Below, piece by piece: positions 7,506 through 14,902 of a DNA stretch of 53,218 nucleotides; positions within the stretch are counted from its first letter, which is position 1; each line of letters begins with the position of its first letter. The notes beneath the pieces were generated by a model. The model had not been told where the DNA came from, did not search any database, and was given only the letters and a program-made list of their open reading frames with translations. The stretch spans positions 1 to 53,218 of the forward strand of contig DATAWG010000113.1 in assembly GCA_036267355.1 (NCBI GenBank), in the 5' to 3' direction. Made by a program: the position numbers and the translations under genes. Source of the stretch: Pirellulales bacterium. GTDB taxonomy: Bacteria; Planctomycetota; Planctomycetia; Pirellulales; DATAWG01.

Positions 7506-9236
7506 TCAGTCCACTTCCTCATCGGCAGCATTTAGGGCGACCTTCGTTTTCTTGCGTGGCGGCGGCGGCTGGTCTCTTTGGGCGATCGCGCGGAATTCTT
7601 CCGTATGCTTGGTCCAAATCCGTTCGAGCTCGCGCACCTTTTCGGGCTTTTCGGCGGCCAGATTATTCGATTCGCAGCGGTCGGTGCTCAGGTCGTACAG
7701 TTCCCACGGATTGTTGTGGTCGGTGACGATCTTCCAATCGCCGACGCGCAGGGCCCGGTTTCCCTCGTGATACCACCAGAAATAGTCGTGCGAGACGGTG
7801 CCATCTTTCGTGAACACGGGGACGAGACTTTTGCCCGGCGGCGTCGGAACCGGCTTGCCCCCGAAGGTTGCCGGCCACTTGCCGCCGGCCAGTTCGAGAA
7901 TCGTCGGAGCGAGATCGATCAAGTGGGCCGGATTGCGCCGCAATTCGCCGCGAGCGGCAATGCCGTTCGGCCAATGGACGACCAGCGGCGTGGTGATGCC
8001 CCCTTCGTGAACCCACGATTTGTGCAGCCGAAAGGGCGTGTTCGCAGCGCTCGACCATGCGGGGCCAAGGCTCAAGAACGTCTTGCCGGAGCCGGGTGGC
8101 GCAGTGCGATCGTGGCCATCGCCGCGGATGAATTGCTCGGCGCTCGCGCCATTGTCGGATAAGAACAAGATAAGCGTGTCGTCGAGCGCGTGCATCGCTT
8201 TGAGCTGCTCGACGACGCGGCCGATTTCGGTATCCATGCGGTGGACCATCGCGGCATGGATCGCCATCTTGATCGGCTGGAATTGCTTCTGCTCGGCAGT
8301 GAGCGTGTCCCACGGCACGGCGCGGCCGATCTCGGCTGGCCCGATGTCGTCGTGCAGCTTTTTGAGGGAAAAATTCCAACTCGGCCAGATTTGGGGATCG
8401 AGCTTCGAGAGCGCGCAATTGACGATACCGAGCTTCAGCATCCGCGCATGCCGCTCGAGCCGCAGCGCGTCCCAACCGGCGGCGTAGCGGTTTTTGTATT
8501 CCGCGATGTCGTCCGCCGGCGCTTGCAGCGGAAAATGCGGAACGGTAAAGGCGAGGTAAAGGAAGAACGGCTGCTTCGCAAATTTCTGCTCGTGTTCGCC
8601 GAGCATGTCGATCGCATGCTGGGCGATGGCCGTCGTCGTGTAATAGCCGCTCCCGGGCTTGACGGGCGGCAGCGGCCGATCGTCGAGCGTGTGCTGCTTG
8701 GGATAGAAATTGCGGTCGTAGTCGTAGAGGGCATAGGAATGATCGAAACCGCCCGCGAGCACGGGCCCATCGACATGCCATTTGCCCGAGTGATACGTGC
8801 GATAACCGAGCGGCTTCAAATACGCGGGCAAAAGCCGCGCCCAAGTCGGCCGAATGCCGTTCACTCCGCCGCCCATGCCCGGCAAGCCGTCGCGGCGAAC
8901 TTCTTGGGCATAATAGCCCGTCAGCAGGCTTGCCCGCGACGGCCAGCAGCGGGCCGTGTTGTAAAACTGCGTGAATCGCAGGCCGTCTGCGGCCAGCTTG
9001 TCGATATTTGGAGTTTGAATTTCGCCGCCGTAGCAGCCGCAATCGGAAAACCCCATGTCGTCGGCCAGAATGACGACGATATTCGGCTTCGCGGGCGCGG
9101 GCTTTTCGACGGTCGGCTCAGCGGCTTTGAGCAGCGACGCTGAAATAACTGCAAGCAAAACGACCGACGCGATAGAATTCGGCATTAGGGCATGGAAGCG
9201 ACCTGGCATTGCGATTCCAGGTTGTTTGATCGTCAT
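7506..9236 (-). CDS. Secreted arylsulfatase-type sulfatase
   Basis: Sulfatases hydrolyse sulfate esters, often on algal polysaccharides, using a cysteine converted to formylglycine. In the 576-residue product the CxPxR motif is CWPSR with C97 as the modified residue. Metal-binding D59 and D60 lie in LADDMGF. A hydrophobic signal segment (about residues 20-38, VVLLAVISASLLKAA) indicates export. The start ATG at 9236 overlaps the PadR stop as ATGA. The open frame continues upstream into PadR, but that extension is an arginine-rich shadow. The CxPxR type needs a sulfatase-maturating enzyme from elsewhere; the radical SAM protein nearby does not look like one. Confidence 0.92.
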   Translation of the reverse strand: MTIKQPGIAMPGRFHALMPNSIASVVLLAVISASLLKAAEPTVEKPAPAKPNIVVILADDMGFSDCGCYGGEIQTPNIDKLAADGLRFTQFYNTARCWPSRASLLTGYYAQEVRRDGLPGMGGGVNGIRPTWARLLPAYLKPLGYRTYHSGKWHVDGPVLAGGFDHSYALYDYDRNFYPKQHTLDDRPLPPVKPGSGYYTTTAIAQHAIDMLGEHEQKFAKQPFFLYLAFTVPHFPLQAPADDIAEYKNRYAAGWDALRLERHARMLKLGIVNCALSKLDPQIWPSWNFSLKKLHDDIGPAEIGRAVPWDTLTAEQKQFQPIKMAIHAAMVHRMDTEIGRVVEQLKAMHALDDTLILFLSDNGASAEQFIRGDGHDRTAPPGSGKTFLSLGPAWSSAANTPFRLHKSWVHEGGITTPLVVHWPNGIAARGELRRNPAHLIDLAPTILELAGGKWPATFGGKPVPTPPGKSLVPVFTKDGTVSHDYFWWYHEGNRALRVGDWKIVTDHNNPWELYDLSTDRCESNNLAAEKPEKVRELERIWTKHTEEFRAIAQRDQPPPPRKKTKVALNAADEEVD

Positions 9237-9688
9237 TTCGTGCGCCCCGCTTTCGTCGGCTTCTTGGTTGGTGCGATTCCGTCGCCCGTGTCTTTCCGAG
9301 GCTCGACGACGGTGCGAGCGGCGCGGAGCAATTCGGTGATCCCTTGGCGATGATGCTCGAGCGTGTGGATCCAGCGCTCGAGGCAGCCTTCGCCCGCGGT
9401 GGTGATCTTGTACGACTTCTTGGCGGGACCACGTTGGCCCAAATCCCACGAAGCCTCGACCATCCTCTGTTTTTCCATCGTTCTCAGGAACCGGTAAATG
9501 CCCGAGACATCGGGTTTCTGGCCGCCGAACATCGGCATTTCGCCGATGCGTTCGGCGAGCCGATAGCCGTGCAGCGGCCCTTTGGTGAGAACGATGAGAA
9601 TGGCCGGCTGAATCAGCTTATCGAGCGAAGCCCCCTCGCAAGCGCATTCGCGCGGCGTGATGATCGGAAGCCGGCTGCTAAGAGGCAT
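9233..9688 (-). CDS. PadR-family transcriptional regulator with an ECACEG motif
   Basis: The 151-residue winged-helix protein has the PadR core: LIQPAILIVLTKGPLHGYRL, then the DVSGIYRFLRTMEKQRMV recognition region and the RGPAKKSYKIT wing. Unusually, a Cys-x-Cys pair (ECACEG) sits just before the first helix, as if to bind a metal or sense redox state. Start ATG at 9688 is preferred because the upstream extension is not PadR-like. Its stop overlaps the sulfatase start, so the two are co-translated. The gene faces away from the GcvH-like gene across 181 bases, and PadR proteins commonly control the divergent neighbour. Confidence 0.85.
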   Translation of the reverse strand: MPLSSRLPIITPRECACEGASLDKLIQPAILIVLTKGPLHGYRLAERIGEMPMFGGQKPDVSGIYRFLRTMEKQRMVEASWDLGQRGPAKKSYKITTAGEGCLERWIHTLEHHRQGITELLRAARTVVEPRKDTGDGIAPTKKPTKAGRTK

Positions 9689-9780
9689 GGTGTCGTAAAT
9701 CCTTGCAGACCAGTTTTGTGTCGAGCAGACCGCGTTGTCAAGTTGATGGCCGATTGGCGATGTGTGATGGCTCAATCGCG

Positions 9781-9807
9781 CCTCCATGCCGGTTGACCGG
9801 CCGGAGG
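9781..9807. promoter_or_regulatory. Interrupted inverted repeat in the PadR/GcvH-like divergent region (candidate operator)
   Basis: The site reads CCTCC, AT, GCCGGT, TG, ACCGGC, C, GGAGG: two nested pairs of complementary arms. It lies between the divergently transcribed padR-like and gcvH-like genes, where a PadR operator is expected. It does not match the classical ATGT-N8-ACAT PadR site, so the assignment is only positional. Confidence 0.35.
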
Positions 9808-9869
9808 GACGCGACTATCGTGATCTATTACAGCCCATCCGTCGAGCGAGCGGGTTCCTTGAGGCCGAT

Positions 9870-10361
9870 ATGCCCGTCGATCCTCAACAGACCCTATATT
9901 ACAAGCGTGCCCGGTTCTCCAGCCGCCTGCCGAAATCCTACCTTTATACGCCCGCCCATTTTTGGCTCGCTGAAATCGAACCGAAGCTTTGGCGAATCGG
10001 TTTTACGCGATTTGCACTGCGCATGTTGGGGGATTTGGTCGAGCATGCGTGGAGCGTTGCGGTGGGCGACGAGGTTTCGCCGGGGCAAATCATCGGTTCG
10101 GTCGAGGGATTCAAGGCGTTGAGCGATGTCTATTGCGTGGCCTCCGGACAGTTTGTCTGCGGCAATGTCGAACTTGAACGAGACTCCAGCCTGCTCGACA
10201 ACGATCCTTACGATCGCGGTTGGCTGTATTGCGTGAGCGGCACGCCCGAACCGGCCGCCGTCGACGTGGTCGGCTACACTGGCTTTCTCGATGCGACGAT
10301 CGATAAAATGCTGACGAAACCGGACACCGGAGAGCCGCCATGCCAAAACCCCGCTACCTGA
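9870..10361 (+). CDS. GcvH-like lipoyl-carrier protein
   Basis: The 163-residue protein has the fold of glycine-cleavage H protein, a carrier whose lysine holds lipoate. The lipoyl lysine is K82 in SVEGFKALSDVY (compare VESVKAASDVY), and NDPYDRGWLYCV matches the H-protein C-terminal SDPYGEGWL. The N-terminus (RFSSRLPKSYLYTPAHFWL) is specific to this subfamily. ATG at 9870 is chosen because a TTGAGG stands five bases upstream. No gcvT or gcvP is nearby. Instead it overlaps a G3E GTPase by 22 bases and heads a Fe-S/radical-SAM/isoprenoid gene run. I infer a dedicated carrier, by analogy with the LbpA carriers of sulfur metabolism, rather than glycine cleavage. Confidence 0.85.
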   Translation: MPVDPQQTLYYKRARFSSRLPKSYLYTPAHFWLAEIEPKLWRIGFTRFALRMLGDLVEHAWSVAVGDEVSPGQIIGSVEGFKALSDVYCVASGQFVCGNVELERDSSLLDNDPYDRGWLYCVSGTPEPAAVDVVGYTGFLDATIDKMLTKPDTGEPPCQNPAT

Positions 10362-11446
10362 TGATCGGCGGCTTTCTCGGCGCAGGAAAGACCACCGGCA
10401 TTTTGAAAATCGCTGAGCGGCTGAAACAGCAGGGCCTCACGGTCGGGCTGATCAGCAACGACCAAAGCTTTGGCTTGGTGGACACCGGCATGTTCGCGGC
10501 CAAAGGTTTTTCGGTCGAGGAAATCACCGGCGGCTGCTTCTGCTGCAGGTTCAATTCGCTCGTCGAGGCAAGCCAGAAACTCGCCGCCGGCCCGCGCCCC
10601 GACGTGTTCATCGCCGAGCCGGTTGGAAGCTGCACCGACTTGAAGGCCACGGTCGATTATCCGCTCCGCCGGCTCTATGGCGACGATTATCAGGTCGCCC
10701 CCCTCAGCGTCATGCTCGATCCGATTCGGGCAATGCGGATCCTCGGGCTCGAGCAAGGCAAGTCGTTTTCGAGCAAAGTGAACTACATCTACGGCAAGCA
10801 ACTGGAAGAAGCCGATTTGCTCGTGATCAACAAGATCGAGTTGCTCGCCGCCGAAAAACTTGAATCGCTCCGCTCGGCGCTTCATGAGCGATTTCCGAAA
10901 GCCAAGATTCTCGCGGTCTCGGCGCGGACCGACATCGGGATCGACGCGTGGCACGAGGCCATTCTTGGCAGCGCAGCGCAAACTTCCGGCACCATGGATG
11001 TCGATTATCAGATGTATGCCGAGGGCGAGGCGCTATTGGGCTGGCTGAATTGTGCCGCAACCTTTTCGAGCGATCGCGAATTCGATGGCAACGCACTGAT
11101 CGGTGAATTGGCCCGCGAAATCCAAACCGGCCTGAATAGCCGCGGCATCGAGATTGCGCATTTGAAGATGACGTTCGCGCCCGATGAGGGAAGCGATCTG
11201 GCCGTGGTGAACCTGGTTCGCACGGAGATCGAGCCGGAACTGGCCTGGAAACTGCAAGAGCCGCTCGGATCCGGCGAAATGATCGTGAATTTGCGAGCCG
11301 AAGCAGCCCCGGAAATGCTCCGCGAGGTGGTCGGCTCGGCGCTCGACAACGTCGCCGCCGCCCATCAAATCGCTTGCCAGCGGCAGCACATGGAAGTGTT
11401 CCGACCGGGCAAGCCGGTGCCGACGCACCGCCTGGCGGCCGTATGA
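10340..11446 (+). CDS. G3E-family (CobW/HypB-like) metallochaperone GTPase
   Basis: G3E GTPases use GTP to deliver metals or mature metalloenzymes. The 368-residue product has the P-loop GGFLGAGKTT (residues 10-19), the metal-binding GCFCC at residues 65-69 (C66, C68, C69), the switch-region AEPVGSC, and NKIE (164-167) as the guanine-specificity motif. It overlaps the GcvH-like gene by 22 bases, so the two are almost certainly co-translated. The following genes encode Fe-S and radical SAM proteins. It may therefore insert a metal or mature a cofactor in this pathway. The usual CobW C-terminal domain is not obvious; the last 150 residues are lineage-specific. Confidence 0.88.
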   Translation: MPKPRYLMIGGFLGAGKTTGILKIAERLKQQGLTVGLISNDQSFGLVDTGMFAAKGFSVEEITGGCFCCRFNSLVEASQKLAAGPRPDVFIAEPVGSCTDLKATVDYPLRRLYGDDYQVAPLSVMLDPIRAMRILGLEQGKSFSSKVNYIYGKQLEEADLLVINKIELLAAEKLESLRSALHERFPKAKILAVSARTDIGIDAWHEAILGSAAQTSGTMDVDYQMYAEGEALLGWLNCAATFSSDREFDGNALIGELAREIQTGLNSRGIEIAHLKMTFAPDEGSDLAVVNLVRTEIEPELAWKLQEPLGSGEMIVNLRAEAAPEMLREVVGSALDNVAAAHQIACQRQHMEVFRPGKPVPTHRLAAV

Positions 11447-11451
11447 GAGGA

Positions 11452-11566
11452 AGGCTGTGAGGCTTGAGGCTGTGAGGCTTGAGGCTTGAGGCTGTGCGGA
11501 CGCGCGAAACGGCAAGCGAGCCGCGACGTCCATCGGAATCCGGAAGCTCGCTTGCGGGTTCGCGCG
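11452..11566. repeat. AGGCTTG heptamer array plus CGCGCGAAACCGCAAGCGAGC palindrome
   Basis: Units AGGCTGTG and AGGCTTG (7-8 bases) repeat six times at 11452-11496. They are followed at once by a palindrome whose arms are 11501-11521 and 11546-11566 (19 of 21 paired). The same palindrome recurs at 32574-32636 and 52734-52798. Together they fill the gap between the GTPase and the HdrA-like gene. Confidence 0.8.
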
Positions 11567-11609
11567 TTGCGGCTTGCTGCCCGCGACGTGAAAGATCGGA
11601 GTTGTTTTG

Positions 11610-12026
11610 ATGACCGACCTGCCGCGCATTCTTTACTGTCATTGCGCCTATGCCCAAGTGGTGCCGAAGGAAGTCAAGCAGGAGGTGTTGGCTCGGCTGA
11701 CCTCGGCGGGAGTGGCGTTTGAGGCGGTGCCCGACCTTTGTGAACTGTCGGCTCGCGGCGATGGCCGGATGCAGCAATTGGTGGAAGGGGGGCAATTACG
11801 AATTGCGGCCTGTTATCCGCGAGCGGTAAAGTGGTTGTTCGAAGCCGCGGGCGCTCCGCTGCCCGAGTCCGGCGTCGAAATCCGCAACATGCGAGTCGAA
11901 CCCGCCGCCGAAATTGCCGCCGCCCTGCTCCGCCCCGCGTCTGTTCCCGCCGCCAGCACCGCCTCACGTTCAGACGCCGCAGAAACGCTTACCCCTCATC
12001 CCTCGCCCCTCGCCCCTCCCCAATGA
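11610..12026 (+). CDS. Small protein resembling the HdrA N-terminal domain
   Basis: The 138-residue product begins ILYCHCAYAQVV and continues with VPDLCELSARGD and RIAACYPRAVKWLF. This spacing resembles the N-terminus of heterodisulfide reductase subunit A (CHCG..., then LCSxxG, then AACSPRxHE). Visible cysteines are C10, C12, C44 and C68. It lacks the FAD and ferredoxin domains of HdrA. I infer a redox or Fe-S accessory protein. The last dozen residues (LTPHPSPLAPPQ) are encoded by a period-7 CCCTCGC array, so the native C-terminus probably ended earlier. ATG at 11610 is used (a TTG precedes it by one codon). Its stop overlaps the next start as ATGA. Confidence 0.6.
   Translation: MTDLPRILYCHCAYAQVVPKEVKQEVLARLTSAGVAFEAVPDLCELSARGDGRMQQLVEGGQLRIAACYPRAVKWLFEAAGAPLPESGVEIRNMRVEPAAEIAAALLRPASVPAASTASRSDAAETLTPHPSPLAPPQ
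11992..12020 (+). repeat. CCCTCGC heptamer array at a gene junction
   Basis: About four period-7 units (CCCTCAT, CCCTCGC, CCCTCGC, CCCTCCC) end three bases before the overlapping stop/start. They are translated in the upstream gene. Confidence 0.85.
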
Positions 12027-12988
12027 TTACGTTTGCCAAAAATTCGCTGCACGTCATCGTCTACGAGGGCGAAGGGAGCCGGCCGCTCGACGACCGCGCG
12101 CGGTGCGAGTTGGTGCAAGCGCTATTAGAGAAGGATTGCTCGATCACCAGCGTGCGGCAGCGTGGGCCGGCCCAAAACGGGTCGCGCCACGAGTTTTCAA
12201 ACACCGGCATGCAAACCGGCGTGACGCTGGTGTTGGGCCGCTTCGAGAGCGAGCAGCCCGAGCAGGCCGAGGATGCGAAATCGGGCAATCAAATCCGCTT
12301 TTTGGGCATCGAAGGATTGGCGACCGCCGAAGCGGTCGAGCAGGTCGAATCGTTGCGCCGCCAACTGTGCGGCGAACCCGCGCGGTTTTGGAAGCCTTGG
12401 TTTCCCGTAATCGATTTCAATCGCTGCACGAATTGCATGCAGTGCCTGAGCTTCTGTTTGTTCGACGTGTACGGTGTCAGCGGCGACGGGAAGATCAAGG
12501 TCCAGAATCAAAGCAACTGCAAGACCGATTGCCCGGCCTGTTCGCGTGTTTGCCCGGAAGTGGCGATCTTGTTTCCCAAATACAAGGCCGGCCCGATCAA
12601 TGGCGATGTGGTCGACTCGGAAGACGTTCGCCGCGAGGGAATGAAAGTCGACATTTCGGCCCTGTTGGGGGGCGATATTTATTCCGCCTTGCGAGATCGC
12701 AGCGCTCGGGCCAAATCGCGGTTCTCGAAAGAACGCGACGAAGATCGCGCTTTGAAAGAGCGGCTTCGCTGCCTAGCCAAGCTGCAACAGCAGATGGACG
12801 TGCCGCCGGAGGTGCTCGCCTCGCTGCCGTCGCTCGACGAAATCCGCCGCCGCTCCGAAGAAGCCAAAGCCCGCGCCCAAGCTGCTCTCGACGCCGCGTC
12901 GCGCACGGCCGCGGAATCCGCAACCAAGCCCGATGCCAGTGTGCCCTCTTCCCTCGCCCCTCGTCCCTCGCCCCTCGCGCCTCAATGA
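12023..12988 (+). CDS. Ferredoxin-like protein with two [4Fe-4S] motifs
   Basis: The 321-residue protein has a unique N-terminal domain (residues 1-125). Two clusters follow: CTNCMQCLSFC (C135, C138, C141, C145) and CKTDCPACSRVC (C166, C170, C173, C177). The second has an unusual Cx3Cx2Cx3C start. A charged, helical C-terminal region (about 210-300) could mediate protein contacts. The likely role is passing electrons to the radical SAM or other partners of the cluster. ATG at 12023 overlaps the previous stop. The last dozen or so residues (VPSSLAPRPSPLAPQ) are encoded by a heptamer array, and the stop overlaps the radical SAM start. Confidence 0.82.
   Translation: MITFAKNSLHVIVYEGEGSRPLDDRARCELVQALLEKDCSITSVRQRGPAQNGSRHEFSNTGMQTGVTLVLGRFESEQPEQAEDAKSGNQIRFLGIEGLATAEAVEQVESLRRQLCGEPARFWKPWFPVIDFNRCTNCMQCLSFCLFDVYGVSGDGKIKVQNQSNCKTDCPACSRVCPEVAILFPKYKAGPINGDVVDSEDVRREGMKVDISALLGGDIYSALRDRSARAKSRFSKERDEDRALKERLRCLAKLQQQMDVPPEVLASLPSLDEIRRRSEEAKARAQAALDAASRTAAESATKPDASVPSSLAPRPSPLAPQ
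12944..12984 (+). repeat. CCCTCGC heptamer array, six units, at a gene junction
   Basis: Units read CCCTCTT, CCCTCGC, CCCTCGT, CCCTCGC, CCCTCGC, GCCTCAA and merge into the start codon of the radical SAM gene. This is the same arrangement as at 11992-12026: array, then an AATGA stop/start overlap. Confidence 0.9.
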
Positions 12989-14178
12989 TTGCCAGTTTCA
13001 CCAAACGCATGCTCACCGAGCCCGACAAACGGGCGTTGTGGAAGTTCGTGTACAACTTCGGTTTCAAGGGCATGCTTTCCGTGCAGCGCTACAAGCGGCG
13101 ATTGCGGCAAGGCCTGCACTTCCCGCCGTTTCTGTTCATTTCGATTCTCAACAGTTGCCAGCTCCGCTGCCAAGGCTGTTGGGTCGATGTGGCCGCCCCG
13201 CGGCAAATGATCGATGCCGACGCGATGAACCGCATCATTCTCGACGCCAAGAAACATGGCAACAGCTACTTCGGCATCCTCGGCGGCGAGCCGTTCATGC
13301 ACCCGCAATTGCTCGAAATCCTCGCCGCCCATCCCGATTGCTATTTTCAAATTTTCACCAACGGGCATTTGATCACCGACGAAGTCGCCCGCGAGCTGCG
13401 CCGCATCGGCAACGCCAGCCCGCTGGTGAGCATCGAGGGGAAGGAGATCGTCAGCGACGAGCGCCGCGGACGAACGGGCGTGTTGAGCCAGTCGCTTGCC
13501 GGCATCGAAGCATGCGTGCGCAATCGGTTGATCGTCGGCGTGGCCACGAGCGTTTGCCAATCGAATATCAACGAGTTGGCGAACGAAGCATGGCTGCGGC
13601 GGCTGATCGAGATGGGGGTGCACTACGCATGGTTTCATACGTATCGCGTGGTCGGCCCGAAGCCGGCGCCCGAATTGGCGCTGCGGCCCGAGCAAGTGCT
13701 CGATTTGCGGCGGTTCATCGTCCGCATGCGAGCCCGGCTGCCGATCGCCATTGTCGATGCCTATTGGGACGACCGCGGCGAAGCGCTTTGCCCGATGGCC
13801 ACGGGCGTGAGCCATCATATCGGTCCGTCGGGGGCGATCGAGCCTTGCCCGATCATTCAATTTGCCACGGAGACGATTCACGACGGGCCGAGCGTGTATG
13901 AATTGATGAACGGCTCCAATTTTCTCAAAGATTTTCGCGAAACGGCGGCGAAGGCCACGCGCGGGTGCGTGGTTTTGGAGCGGCCCGACCTGGTGCGCGA
14001 GATCGTCGAGCGGCACAAAGCGTTCGACACGACGCAGCGCGGCACCGCAATGGCCGAACTAAATGCGCTCCAACCGCGCAGCAGCCAGCACAATCCCGGC
14101 AATGAAATCCCCGAAGAACACTGGGCCTACCGCTTCGCCAAAAAGCATTGGTTTTTTGGATTTGGGGCGTATTCGTGA
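12985..14178 (+). CDS. Radical SAM enzyme, HpnH/SPASM-like
   Basis: Radical SAM enzymes cleave S-adenosylmethionine at a [4Fe-4S] cluster to start radical chemistry. In this 397-residue protein the cluster motif is C58, C62, C65 (CQLRCQGCW). It is followed by a GGEPF motif and a barrel. A C-terminal region carries a CPMATG and an EPCPIIQF cysteine, suggesting an auxiliary cluster. The layout recalls HpnH, which adds adenosine to a hopanoid precursor, but identity cannot be judged by eye. With two terpene-cyclase-like genes downstream, an isoprenoid substrate is a reasonable guess. Its start overlaps the Fe-S gene stop. Confidence 0.82.
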   Translation: MIASFTKRMLTEPDKRALWKFVYNFGFKGMLSVQRYKRRLRQGLHFPPFLFISILNSCQLRCQGCWVDVAAPRQMIDADAMNRIILDAKKHGNSYFGILGGEPFMHPQLLEILAAHPDCYFQIFTNGHLITDEVARELRRIGNASPLVSIEGKEIVSDERRGRTGVLSQSLAGIEACVRNRLIVGVATSVCQSNINELANEAWLRRLIEMGVHYAWFHTYRVVGPKPAPELALRPEQVLDLRRFIVRMRARLPIAIVDAYWDDRGEALCPMATGVSHHIGPSGAIEPCPIIQFATETIHDGPSVYELMNGSNFLKDFRETAAKATRGCVVLERPDLVREIVERHKAFDTTQRGTAMAELNALQPRSSQHNPGNEIPEEHWAYRFAKKHWFFGFGAYS

Positions 14179-14207
14179 AAGAGGAATGCGGCGGCCCTCC
14201 GTCGCTG

Positions 14208-14423
14208 TTACATCGCGACGCTGCACTGCCATTCCCCGTCACCATGAGCAGCCTCCTCAGCGTCGTAGCTGCGGCACATTTCGCCCGATAGCTCACGCAA
14301 CGCTACTTCAGGAATATCCTCGGCTGCGGCTGTGCGGCGCAAGATGGCCACGGCGACTTCGTGCTGATCGGCAGCAGGAAGTGCGTCGAAAACCTTCAGC
14401 AAATCTTGCGCGGCTGACATCAC
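14208..14423 (-). CDS. Small antitoxin-like protein
   Basis: The 71-residue product has a single helical segment, DLLKVFDALPAADQHEVAVA, and a YDAEEA motif near the end. Such short proteins often sit before MazF- or RelE-type toxin genes, but no toxin is next to this one. It follows another small minus-strand gene by 21 bases. Function is unproven; an orphan antitoxin is my best guess. Confidence 0.5.
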   Translation of the reverse strand: MMSAAQDLLKVFDALPAADQHEVAVAILRRTAAAEDIPEVALRELSGEMCRSYDAEEAAHGDGEWQCSVAM

Positions 14424-14444
14424 AAGAAAAGCTCCTGAAAACGT

Positions 14445-14705
14445 TTAGGGGCGGAAGCTCACTTGCCGGCGATTGGGAAAGCCGAGTGCGTCGCGAATCG
14501 CCTTGTCGACCTCAGCAATACTGCGCACGCGTCCGGCGTCGGCATCCTCCACGCCTCGGCGGACCGATTCGATCGTTTCCTCGCGCTCCTGCTCTGCGTG
14601 CCGTTGCTCGAGCAATTCCTCAAGGCTGAGCCCCAGGCCTCGCTCGGAGATCGCTCGGGTGGCAAATTGATGAAAACTGTCGATATCGCTTTGGCTGACG
14701 ATCAT
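14445..14705 (-). CDS. Small antitoxin-like (RelB/ParD-style) protein
   Basis: The start ATG at 14705 is decided by a GGAGGA eight bases upstream; an in-frame ATG five codons earlier is less likely. The 86-residue acidic, helical protein ends with a segment (SVRRGVEDADAGRVRS, then AEVDKAIRDALG) typical of antitoxin C-termini. With the next small gene it forms a two-gene minus-strand insertion between the radical SAM and DUF116-synthase genes, breaking an otherwise plus-strand run. Confidence 0.55.
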   Translation of the reverse strand: MIVSQSDIDSFHQFATRAISERGLGLSLEELLEQRHAEQEREETIESVRRGVEDADAGRVRSIAEVDKAIRDALGFPNRRQVSFRP

Positions 14706-14902
14706 TATGGTCTCCTCCATGCACGATTATCGGCAGCGTGGTAGGCTCGCGGCAAGCCGGCCAGCCCGGCTGCCACGTTTGCCGCCGGCGCCGTTTCCTG
14801 CCCCGGATGGCTCGTTTCCGCCGCTTTAGTTGGTTATGATATGGGGCTGGCTGATCCCGCCGAATTATCCCGCCCGTCGAATCGCACTCCAAGAGCATCG
14901 CG

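Noticed and set aside
9237-9449. 71-codon upstream extension of the sulfatase frame
   Set aside because: The extension overlaps PadR and is arginine-rich; the ATG at 9236 gives a proper signal peptide and a clean ATGA overlap.
9870-10361. Genuine glycine-cleavage H protein
   Set aside because: The lipoyl lysine is present, but no glycine cleavage genes are nearby and the N-terminus differs; I call it only GcvH-like.
11452-11496. Possible CRISPR-like direct repeats
   Set aside because: Units are only 7-8 bases with no spacers; they are tandem heptamers, not a CRISPR array.
12985-14178. Sulfatase-maturating enzyme for the nearby sulfatase
   Set aside because: The cluster motif is present, but the rest lacks the typical seven-cysteine anSME pattern and the gene belongs to the divergent cluster.
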